Assembly: GCA_028622995.1 (NCBI GenBank) | Contig: JAJQJQ010000023.1 | Coordinates: 2,790,001-2,854,000, forward strand | Origin: Panagrolaimus kolymaensis | Taxonomy: Eukaryota; Nematoda; Chromadorea; Rhabditida; Panagrolaimidae | Length of the DNA: 64,000 nucleotides | Reading direction: 5' to 3' | In this document: piece by piece, positions 50,616-61,154 of the stretch | Layout: the number at the start of each line of letters is the position of its first letter | How positions within the stretch are numbered: position 1 is the first letter of the stretch | The notes under the pieces: generated by a model | The model's input: the letters and a program-made list of their open reading frames with translations, nothing else | Databases searched by the model: none | Told to the model about the DNA's origin: nothing | Translations under genes and position numbers: made by a program

Positions 50616-51312
50616 TTAACTTCCTCTTTTAAGTTTTCTTCTTTTATTATTTGAAGCTTGACCAACTTTAAGGAATCCAACTCCTCGTTTAGCTTTAGCT
50701 TTCTTTGTTCGTATTTGATCATACTTTTTCTTATGTTTTGCGAGAACATTATAATCTTGCATGAGTTCATCAACCATTGTTCTTTTGCGTTGTTTCTTTG
50801 TCATCCTACTTGAATAAAAATCTGCTTGATTATCAACAATTTTACCAATTTGAAAATATTTTGGAAGAACATTTCGATCATTTTTACGATAATGGGTTCG
50901 AGGATCAAGCGAATTTCGAAGTTGTAAAAGTTCAAGATCCATTTTATTTTCTTCTGTAAGTTCTGTTGCAGGCATGTTGAACCAATCTCCACCTTTCGTT
51001 TGTTCCCGTTCAGCTTTGCGTTCCTTTTTGACACGACGTTTTGATTTTATTAAAACTTCTTCGATAGGTTTTTCATCAAAACCTGGTTGAATTACTGCTT
51101 TGGACATTAACTAAAAAGCCACGTTTTAAAAAGCATTACAAAGAATCAAAAAAACTCACAACTTTAACTTCAGGATCATCTAGGATGTCTTGAGGAATAT
51201 TTACACCTCTCTTCTTTTTCTTGGCCTTTGCTTTAGCTTCCAGAACTTCCACATCTTCACCTTCATCATCAAGGGTAAAAAAATCATCACCAAATTCAGT
51301 TGCCATTGACAT
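50616..51312 (-). CDS. FCF2: FCF2/DNTTIP2-family pre-rRNA processing factor
   Basis: Two exons (51312-51160 and 51110-50616) encode 215 residues. Fcf2 acts in the nucleolus in early 18S rRNA processing with the SSU processome. The Fcf2 core is clear: GGDWFNMPATELTEENKMDL, LLQLRNSLDPRTHYRKND, LPKYFQIGKIVD, ADFYSSRMTKKQRKRTMVDE. The N-terminus is acidic (GDDFFTLDDEGEDVEV) and the C-terminus very basic. It starts MSMATEF; the second Met is an alternative start. A mobile element lies 60 bp upstream of the ATG, inside the promoter region. Confidence 0.93.
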
Positions 51313-51372
51313 TTCTTCAGAAAGAAAATTTCAATCAGCTAAAAAAATTTAGACATGAAAACGAACGAAGTA

Positions 51373-52353
51373 CATCCGTTACCAAAATATTCGAACATTC
51401 GTTCGTTCGAAGCATGCAAGTATCATGCAGTCATGGAAGCGCGTTTTTGAAAATCAAAGGAACTTTGAACAAAAAATTTTTGATTTCGATTTTTTTTTTC
51501 TTTCAAAATCTTTATTGTTTTTAACAAATTTTATTAAACGCTTAACTAAGTTATACAAAATTATTAAGATAGCGATAGAAAATGGTTTAAAATATATATC
51601 AAGCATAGGGAACTCGGTATATTTAATATTTTTTTAGTATGTTTGTTGGATTTTCTTATTGTAGTCATAAAGCTGGGAGGTTCATCCCTATTGCATTATA
51701 AATAGCATTTGGAAACAATTACAATAGCTCAAGAAAAGTCATTATTAAAAATACCCTCTAATTTTAACTAAAATAGACGAGAATGCAAGGGCCTTACTGT
51801 CATTATCCAGTATTTTATTGTTTTGCCACAATATCAATTATTTTCTTTAATTTTAATTGGGATAGAGCAGACACAAAATTTAAACAAAAACCCGAATAAT
51901 AACTTCATAATCATTGTTGTTTAAGTTTTGTATAATTTGAACATATTCTCGTTTTCATAGTTCAAACTTATTGATAGCATTTAAAGATATTGGTGTTGTT
52001 TCGAAAGTTTAGTTCGAACAAAAATTGAAAAATCGGGAAAGTCAACGCCGTAATCGCTTTATTTAACAAAAATGGGATTTACACTTTTGCATTTTTGCCA
52101 TGATGCTTAAACTCGAGAGCTATCGTCGAACTACCAGATGACTAAACATATAACAAGGAAAATTCTCAGACTGTTAAATTATAAAAAAAGTTTATCTCAA
52201 TATCAAAAAAATAAAGATTTTGAAAGAAGAAAAAAATCCAAATCAAAAATTTTTTGTTCAAAGTTCCCATGATTTTCAAAAATGCGCTTCCATGGCTGCA
52301 TGATACATGCATGCTTCGAACGAACGAACGTTCGATTATTTTGGTAACGGATG
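51373..52353. mobile_element. TA-flanked non-autonomous element with about 145-bp inverted ends
   Basis: The outer ends read CATCCGTTACCAAAATA and its reverse complement, flanked by TA on both sides (51371-51372 and 52354-52355). The inverted repeats extend over about 51373-51517 and 52210-52353 with scattered mismatches and include a GTTCGTTCGAA palindrome and CATGCA. The roughly 690-bp middle has no transposase ORF. TA duplication fits the Tc1/mariner group; the long TIRs suggest a MITE or foldback type. Confidence 0.85.
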
Positions 52354-52687
52354 TACATAAGTTGTTCACGATTCTATGACAAAGAGGCAAATTTCAAATA
52401 TTCTTCTTATGGCTCTCAACCATACATTAAAATAATAAACATAGGAATGTACAAAATACTTTATTCAAAAATAAAATGATGCTCAATTAATAATAGAATT
52501 GAGACAACATGAACGACACAAAATAAGTATAAATATAAAACACGAGACCGGATCAACACAATTTCTGACAAAAAGTTTGCACAATAAAAATTAAAGTTTA
52601 ATGGTTAATCATACAGAGTAAATACGAGGAAGGAATAAAATAGAATGCCAGAAGCAACTTTAAATAAAGATGGTTTTAACTACCAAG

Positions 52688-54544
52688 CTATTGATCATGA
52701 TATTGATTCCGAACATTGGTAAAACGAGCAAAAGGAGATGGACCATATGTTTCGCAGGCAATAATTTCACACCAATCGCAAAGAGGTAATTCACATGCAG
52801 GTTTTGCTTGAGGAACAGCTAATTTGAGGATTTTTTCATCACGTTGAGGACATTGGTGAGCAAGAGCTAATGGTAAAATTTTCTGATAGTCAACATTCAA
52901 GCCAAGAATTTCCAGATGAGAAAGTGACTAAAGATTGATATTATAACATGTGCACAAAGATTTATAAAAAAAAAAACTTACAACGCATTCAGTTATAATA
53001 CCCAGAATAGTGTCTTCGTTAACTTCTCTACAGTCGTTGATGGCCAAGTACTAAAAACAAACAATGAAAGAGATGTTAAAATTGATAGAAAGAAACATAC
53101 GTCAAGCTTGGAATGTTTAACAAAATCAGTAATTTTATTCAAATTTGGCCAATTGCTCAAGTTACAATGTCGTAAACCTTTGCACTTCTTTAGCATTTCG
53201 AAAGCACTGTTATCAAATTGATGGCTGAATCTTAAATCCAAAGATCTTAGCTTAGAACAGTGTTGCAAGGAACGTAGAGATTCAAGTTTGACCAAAGTAT
53301 TATAACGCAAGCAAAGCATTTCCAGTTCTTCCATTTGTGAGAAGTCCAAAGAAGGGTAATCTTGACCCATAAAGATGTTCGAAACTTCCAAGAATCTCAA
53401 CTTCGTTAACTTTCCAAGCCATACATTGAAATTAGCGACACCAGCATTATCATAGTTTTCCAAAATTAACGTTTGAAGGTTTTTAGCTCTATCAGCTACA
53501 AAACCAATTGCACTTGAAGTTAAATTATAACAATTGGCAAGATTCAAGTAAAGAAGTTGAGATGGAATATAAGCAAAGCTGTCACCATAAAGTTTATTAT
53601 TCTCAGCAAGATTGAGGTACTTGATATTTGGACACTTTGTAAAGAGAACTTCAAGACCTTGTTCGATTTTACCATCAGAGAAGCATTGTTCGAAGCAGAC
53701 TTCTTCAAGTAAATGACAGTAGCGACCAATGGTTCGAAGGCTGTTGTTCGTTAACCGAATAGAAGAGAGATTGAGAGTAATGAGTTGAGGTACCATAGAG
53801 AATAATGAACTTATTTGATAAGAAAGCTTTGAATAATAAATAGATAGATCAAGATTCTTAATGTTTGCTCGAACAAAAATAGTTTTAACCTGAAATTCAA
53901 GCATAAAGAAATGCTGTGAAATATAAACAAACTCACCGATTTATTAGTAATGTTATGTCGTTTGAAGTAAGTTGGGCGATGGTTAAATCGATAGCTCAAA
54001 CGTTCTTCAGCCAATGAGATTCGAGGATAATCGGTGTAATGTATGATAGCTTCATGATCAAGCGTTTTCTTCTCAGGCCATGTAAAATTTTTAACAACAG
54101 CACCAATTCTTCGATTGACACGTTCAAGATGGAAGAGATCATCAAATGAAACAAAATTCATAATTTTACCCTGTAAATACCAGTTACTAAAAGAAAGCAT
54201 AAATAAAGACTTACAAGTATTTCATTAGGAAGATCTGTTAAAAGCATATTTGAAACAGCGGGTTTATCATTTTTCACTGCTTTGGAGATTTGTTTTCGAG
54301 ATCGCTTCGCCGGCTGAAACAAACAAGAGGAACTTCAGTGCTTTTATGGAACGCTAAAAAAACTTACAATGTTGGCATGATTTTCTGATTTCTTTGCTCT
54401 CGTGCAATATCGACCTTCAGTTTGAATTCCAACTGGATTTAATCCATTTCGTGGAGCATTTTCCGAGATTTTACGTTTGCGCTTTTGTTCTGCTTTGATA
54501 TTGTTGTTGGTTGCAACCAAGCTCATCTTATCTTCTTCTGACAT
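52688..54544 (-). CDS. F-box protein with leucine-rich repeats
   Basis: Six exons (54544-54368, 54313-54215, 54170-53937, 53889-53101, 53050-52982, 52927-52688) give 535 residues. A basic N-terminus (KAEQKRKRKISENAPRNG) is followed by an F-box (about 80-120: LLTDLPNEILGKIMNFVSFD, DLFHLERVNRRIGAVV) and about ten LRRs such as LITLNLSSIRLTNNSLRTIG, IKYLNLAENNKLYG, LLYLNLANCYNLTSSAIGFV and LRSLDLRFSHQFDN. Such proteins choose substrates for SCF ubiquitin ligases through SKP1. The C-terminal tail is Cys-rich (CELPLCDWCEIIAC). The exact family member is not recognised. Confidence 0.9.
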
Positions 54545-54913
54545 GATCAAATACAGTTAAAAATTGTCAACTTCAATCAAAATAAAGGAGGGTTGATAAG
54601 TTGATATCAAAAAAAAAATACAATGAAAGATTCTCCTTGCGCAAATACTGAAGTTGTCGACAACGAGAATAATGGTTCTTCTTCTGCCTTACTTCATTCC
54701 TTCTCTCAAAAATTTCGTCAAGGAACGTTTATGAAAAAAATCTTATAACGAAGTCTACAATCACTTATGCGGAAGCTCTTGCTTTCACCACATTTGGCCA
54801 AAAAATTTGAAAATATCAAATAAAGCAACAACAACTGAAGAAGAAAGATTGAAAGAAAAAACTTGGATGCATTTTTGCTATTCTTTATTTTGTTGCTCCC
54901 AATAGTTATTGCA
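54545..54913. other. Divergent promoter region
   Basis: 369 bp between the F-box and OPA1 genes. It may contain an unseen 5' exon of OPA1; short ATGs here run into stops. Confidence 0.5.
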
Positions 54914-57900
54914 ATGCATCATCCTACGCTTTTATCAAAGAAGCGAAAGAATAATAATATTAATAGTAATAATGAAATTGAAAGATCTCAACAAATTTTA
55001 GCATTACGGCAAATTTATGCATATGGAAATAGAACAAAGTAAGCTAATGGTTAATTTTGAAATAACTTTATAAAAATGTAAAAATTTAGCTTATTACGTC
55101 ATCGACAAATTCTTGGCTCTGGTGTTGTTTCTAAAAGAGCATTTGCTGGATTTATTTTGAGGCATGCTTTGAAACTTAGATATTGGGTTGCTGGTGGAGT
55201 ACTTGGAGGAGGAGTTGCAGTTTCAAATGTACGCTTTACTAACCTTATTTTTAAATTACGAATTTTGAGATAACTTTTTAGTGGTACGATGAATGGAAGA
55301 AATCGCTCCCTCAATTTCAACTTCCCGAATGGGCTAAATTTGAAGATAACCCTTTTTTGAAAGTTAGTGCAAAGTTTGATGAAATAAAATCAAAATGGGA
55401 TGAGCATGATTTTGTTCATTTAAATGCATGGAAGGAGAGGCTATCAAAATTAGAATTAAAATGGAAAGATGGTAACTTTAAAGGTCAGGCTTTTTGTCTG
55501 AATTCGGAACCCAAAGGTAATCGCTTTTGGTCTACAGGTTCTTCAGATGGAAATAATCCAGAATCTCAGGGCGGTTAGTCATTGGCATTTTTGGTATAAA
55601 TTTTTGACGATTTATTTAGGTGAACCGATGTTTTCTTTCTTTGGCTCAAAATCTAATAATGATACAGCAGACAATTCAGAAGAATATAAACCTGTTAGTT
55701 TTTTTACTCATGCCCTATCCCTTTTAATTGTTTTATTTATAGAAAAGTGACGGTGATCGATTGAAGAAATTGCAAGAGGAAATGATTAAAACCCAAATGC
55801 AATATCAGCGTGAACTTGAAAGATTAGAAAGGGAAAACAAAGGATTGAAGACTCGATTATTACTAAAAGATAGCGGCGAACTACGTCGATTACGAAAAAT
55901 AAAACGATCTTTAATTGATATGTACTCAGAAATGCTTGATTTGCTTAATGAATACGACGCTTCATATTCAATTACAGATAATCTCCCTCGAGTTGTGGTT
56001 GTTGGTGATCAAAGTGCTGGTAAAACATCCGTCCTTGAAATGGTTGCTAAAGCTCGCATATTTCCAAGAGGTGCTGGAGAAATGATGACTCGAGCTCCGG
56101 TAAAAGTAACTCTATCAGAAGGCCCATATCATGTTGCACAATTTCGTGATAGCACTCGTGAATTTGATTTAACAAAAGAATCCGATCTTCAACAACTTCG
56201 AAATGAAATAGAACTTCGAATGAGAAATTCAGTTAAAGGTGGAAAAACCGTTTCAAATGAAGTAATTTCTTTAACTGTAAAAGGTCCCGAGCTTCCAAGA
56301 ATGGTTTTGGTTGATTTGCCTGGTGTGATATCTACAGTTACAGCAGATATGGCAAGAGAAACTAAAGATGATATTATTCGAATGTGTCGGCAGCATATGG
56401 AAAATCCAAATGCTATAATATTGTGTATTCAAGGCTCGTTTAGCTTTTAAAAAATAATATGATTATATGAAGCTTTTTTAGATGGCTCCGTCGATGCTGA
56501 AAGAAGTAATGTTACTGATCTTGTAAGCGGCATAGATCCAAAAGGAAATCGAACTATCCTTGTTCTTACTAAAGTTGATCTCGCTGAAAAAAATCTTGCC
56601 AATCCCCATCGAATTAAACGCATACTTGAAGGAAAATTATTTCCCATGAAAGCTATCGGTTATTATGGTGTTGTAACAGGAAAAGGAACAAAAGATGCAA
56701 CTATTGATGAAATTCGAGATTATGAAGAAAAATTCTTTGAAACTTCTCGCTTATTTAAAGATGGAATTCTTAAACCATCGCAAATGACAACAAGAAATAT
56801 GTCCATGGCAGTTTCAGAATGCTTTTGGCGGATGGTTCGTGACACTATTGAAGCCCAAGCTGATGCATTTCGTGCAACTCGGTTCAATCTTGAAGCTGAA
56901 TGGAAGAATACTTTTCCACGAATTAGAGAACTTGATCGAGATGAACTTTTTGACAAAGCTCGAAGTGAAATTCTCGATGAGTGTGTAAACTTATCATTAC
57001 TTGGAGCAGAGGAATGGGATGAAATATTAAAAAAGGCTTTATGGTCTTCTATTGCCCCTCACGTTTTTGATCAAATTTTAATGCCAGCAAGTAATGTCGA
57101 CAATGCAGGGTCTTTCAATACTTTGATCGACATAAAATTAAAGCATTGGACTGATAAAGGTTTGGCTAATCAAGCTATTCAGGTTTGTTTTTATTTTCGG
57201 ACTCCATTAATAAAATGGATCTTTAGGTTGGTTGGAAAACACTATCAGATGTTTACAAAAAGCAATTTGAAAGCAGCAATCAAAGTAGAAATCATGATGA
57301 ATTGTTTGAAAAACTTAAAGTTGCTGTTTTGGAAGCAGCATTGGAAGAACATAAATGGGATAATAAAGCTTTGGATTATTTGGTTGGTTTTTCAAAATTT
57401 TACCAACTAATAATAAATTAACTTTAGCGCGTGATCCAGTTAAATGCAATGGAAGATCGAATGGTTTCAGATAAAAAATCATGGGAGAAAGCTTGTACAT
57501 TTATGTCATCAACAGTGGAAGAAAGGCTTAATGAAGTCCGGCTAGCATTGTCAGATGCTCGCGGCCCTGGTTTTTGGTCAAAATGGCTAAAGTGGCAATC
57601 TTCAACTAATGAAAACAATGTTAATGCAGAAATACAAAAGCAACTTCATCAAATTCTTCTCGACAATCCCGGACATAAACTCGGCCTTCTCGATGATGAT
57701 ATTACAGTAGTTAAAAGAGCAGTTGAATCAAATGGTATTTCAGATTTAAATGCTGATGCAATAAGAGAACAATGGAGACTTGTATTCCGTGAACACTTTT
57801 TGGAACGGATGAAACATGCCAGCAATGACTGTTACACCTTTTACCCAAATTATAAACAAGGCTTCAATGAAGGCGATGTTGATTGTCATGCAGTGGTATT

Positions 57901-58201
57901 ATTTTATCGGCTTCAAAAAATGCTTGATTTAAGTTGTAATGCTCTGAGACAACAAATAACCAATACAGAACAAAGAAGATTGGAAAGAGAAATCAAAGAA
58001 GTTCTTGATGATTGGTCACAAGAACCTGAAAAGAAGAAAGAATTTTTAACTGGTCGAAGAGTTGAGCTAGCTGAAGAATTAAGTATGTTTTAGAAATGCT
58101 TTTATGAACCACACTAATTTATCTTTTTTATAGAGCGAGTAAAATACATACAAGAAAAATTAGAAGAATTTATGATTCAATTGCATCAGGAAAAGCCATA
58201 G
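54914..58201 (+). CDS. eat-3: OPA1/EAT-3 dynamin-like GTPase, mitochondrial inner-membrane fusion
   Basis: Nine exons (54914-55038, 55090-55228, 55282-55573, 55620-55693, 55743-56433, 56482-57182, 57227-57382, 57428-58082, 58134-58201) give 966 residues. A TM segment ([18 protein letters not shown], about residue 75) is followed by YDEWKKSLP and a coiled coil, then the GTPase: [20 protein letters not shown] and TKVDLAEKN. The middle domain is well kept ([29 protein letters not shown]), as is the C-terminal GED ([20 protein letters not shown]). It drives inner-membrane fusion and cristae shape. ATG 54914 gives no clear presequence, so a 5' exon may be missing. Intron 5 (56434-56481) must be GC-AG, because [12 protein letters not shown] is strictly conserved. 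Confidence 0.95.
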
Positions 58202-58572
58202 CTGTAGTTTATAACAAAATTTGTTAGTCTTTTAGGTTGTATTGTATTTTGATATTCGTTTATTGAATTTAAATAGATTATTTTTGTATAAAAGTTTATG
58301 CTTATTAATAATAAAAAAATTTACAACTCCTTAAATTCAATTTTATTTCAAAAAAAATTCGAAACCTTATACCGTTATGTTGACAATCTAAATCATGCAT
58401 TCTTGTCATTTTCATGTTAAATCTTTGGCAAAAAAAAATATGTTAATTTATTAAAGCATCATTCCATGTGATTTGTGTTTTAAATTTTTCGTTCTTTCAA
58501 AAAAAAGTTTAGTCTTTAACTTTTGCTGGTTCGTGTTTTGCATTCCGCTTCTTCTCAAAGCTTTGTAAAATC
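58202..58572. other. Non-coding spacer
   Basis: OPA1 3' region and promoter of the MSP-domain gene. Nothing else is seen. Confidence 0.6.
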
Positions 58573-59545
58573 ATGTCGAAAAGGTTAGCATTTAAACTTA
58601 TTGAATTATTATCTTTTAACATTTTTATTTACTTTTTAGTGACAGTGTTGAATCAAATGGCTCTACAGAATCTTCAAATTCCACTAGCAATGAATCTGGA
58701 AATAATGCAAACAGCAATACAAAAGGAACACCACCTCGTGAGTGTTTTCGCTTAATCGTAATAATAATCATTATCAAGAAGAATTTATAGGAAATTCCTT
58801 AGATGTAGCTTCAACTCAAACATCCAATCCATCACCAAATAAGAGTCCTGTTCGTCGACGTCTTGCTCAAGCTACTGAATTACGTTTTCAATGCATAGAA
58901 GGTCGAACATCTGTTGCTCGAGTTGCTGTTTTACTTTGTAACATTTCTGATCGTCCACTATATTATAAATTCAAAACCGATACTATGGATTTACTTTCTG
59001 TTAGTTTATTTTTTTTATCTCTCATTTTATGAATGAATATTTTTAGGCTCTTCCAAGTGCAACTGGTCATATCGCAGCTCGAGGAAGTTCAAAAGTTGTA
59101 TTAACATGGCAACGACCCAAAATTGTTAAAACATGGCAAGAAGTTGCATCACCAAAGCTTTTACTTGTTACTCGCTTTCTTGATGTTGGTGGATTAACCA
59201 ATGACACAACTTCAACTCGACTTATTGCATTCTTGGATTCATCAACTTCATGTCCATCTGACAATCCTCCACTTGAACAACTCATGCTTGATGCTTTATC
59301 AAAGAATGTAAATGAAGCCGAAATGACTATTACAAAGTAAGACTATTTTCCATTTGTTTTTTAATATCACCTGCATTTTTTTTAGAAGTGATAATGATTC
59401 TCCATCATTTCAACTTGGTCCTCATTCAAATGCTGATGGAACGAATCCTAATGTTACTCTTGCTCTTGCACTCTTGGTTCTTTTCATTGGAATTTGTTTG
59501 TTTCGTGCTTTGTTTCCTGTAGCTGTAGTTGTACGTAGCCAATAA
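58573..59545 (+). CDS. MSP-domain membrane protein (VAP-like)
   Basis: Five exons (58573-58583, 58640-58737, 58791-58999, 59047-59336, 59386-59545) encode 255 residues. A Ser/Asn-rich N-terminus (VESNGSTESSNSTSNESGNN) is followed by an MSP/VAP fold (about 70-180: LRFQCIEGRTSVARVAVLLC, NISDRPLYYKFKTDTMDLLS, GHIAARGSSKVVLTWQRP). A single C-terminal membrane span (VTLALALLVLFIGICLFRALF) leaves almost no tail. This is VAP topology, but the usual FFAT-binding Lys cluster is not obvious. An alternative 3' end is possible: GTACGT at about 59530 could splice to TTTTACAG at about 59638 and extend the frame. Confidence 0.8.
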
Positions 59546-60002
59546 CAATACATACATATTTCATGTTTTATGCTTTAAAATTTAATTGTAATAATTAACA
59601 AATAAATGGATTAACTTTGTACCTATTTTTTTTACAGAAACAACAAACAAAATTTAGTGAATGTCGGAAAACAGTAATTTGCTTTTCTCCTATTTTTTCA
59701 AGCTTCTCTCTGGCATTGTGTGGTTTAAGGGTGAGCAACATTTTACATGTTGAAAAAAATAAGCCCAGAAATAAATTACTTCTTCCTTCCTTTTTTATTG
59801 TTTGTTATCCTCAATATTCTGATTACGTGTTTATCATTTTTATTTCTCTCTTTTTGCGAGATATTTAATCTATCTTTATATTTTTTGACTTAATATTCAC
59901 TTCGTTAAAACTTTAACATAACATTGCTCGCGTTTAAAATCACCATGTTACATCATATCACGTTTCAGGATATCTTCGAAATTATCATTCATCCAAAAAA
60001 TC
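59546..60002. other. Spacer before eIF3f
   Basis: It may include an alternative terminal exon of the MSP-domain gene (frame open at 59639-59727). TTTCAG at about 59969 is a spliced-leader candidate for eIF3f. Confidence 0.45.
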
Positions 60003-60975
60003 ATGGCTTCACAATTAACTGTAAAAGTTCATCCGTTGGTCCTTCTAACCATGGTTGATTCATATGAACGTCGCTCAAAAAAAACTGGCACAAATAATCA
60101 AGCGCTTGGAACTCTTCTTGGTTTTTATGAAAAGAATGCTATTCAAGTTACCGATTGTTATGCTATTCCTTTCCGTGTTACACCAGGTGGTCAACCTGAA
60201 GTTGATGACGCTTTCAATAAAGAAATGTATCATGCTGCTCGTCGTACAACTCCTTCAGAACAAATGGTTGGATGGTTTTTCACTGTTTCTGAACTTTCTA
60301 ATGTTTGTGAACAATTCCATATATACTATTCTCATGTTGTCAATTCATTGAGTGTTCGACGTGATCAACCACCAATGATTCTTCTTACATTAGATGTCAA
60401 TTTTGCTGAATGTGGTAAAGGAAATCTTCCAATTCGTGCTTTTATGCGGTTTGTCTTTTACAACCATTTTAAAACTCATTAATTTTTTCTTTTAGTTCTG
60501 AATGTGGTGTTCAAAAAACTTCTCATGCTCATATCTTCCAACCTCTTAAGGTAGAAATTGAAGGATTTCAAGGAGAAAATGTTGCACTTGATTTGATTAT
60601 GAAAGGTATTAATTCAAATACACGTGAAACCGTTCTTGATGCTGGTCTTAATCCTATCGATGAAGCTGTCGACCAAATGATTAAATGGCTTGAACGTATT
60701 CTTGAATATGTTGATGGTGTCCTTGCTAAAGGTGAACTTCCTGAAGATTCAACAATTGGTCGACGTTTGAATGAAATTGTTGATACCGCTGCTACTCTAC
60801 TACAATCTGATAAACGTGATAATTTGATCAAGAACAGTTTAAGGGTTTGTTCGCTTAATTTTTTTAAAGAATGATTTAAATGACGTGATATTTTTAGGAT
60901 TACACTATGATTTCTTATTTGGCAAATTTGACTAATGCTCAAATCGCTCTTGAAGAACCCATTATGAAAAACTGA
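60003..60975 (+). CDS. eif-3.F: Translation initiation factor eIF3 subunit F
   Basis: Three exons (60003-60448, 60496-60844, 60898-60975) give 290 residues. The MPN domain (about 5-140) begins LTVKVHPLVLLTMVDSYERR and has LGTLLGFYEKNAIQVTDCYA and EQMVGWFFTVSEL. The metalloprotease JAMM residues are not complete, as expected for this MPN-minus subunit. The C-terminal helices (DQMIKWLERILEYVDGVLAK, VDTAATLLQSDK) match eIF3f. It sits in the functional core of eIF3 on the 40S subunit. SCAP starts 180 bp downstream in the same orientation, an operon-like distance. Confidence 0.95.
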
Positions 60976-61154
60976 AGATTTTGTTTGTCAAAAATTTGGG
61001 TTAAAATATGATTTGGTTGATTTTATTTTATCTATTGTTCTCGTTTGAATTTAAATAAAGTGTAGCGCTATGGGAATTGCGCAAATAAAGTTGAAAAATA
61101 AATATTCTTGTTCATTGTAAAAAAAAGGAAAAAATCCATATAAAGATACTGTAA

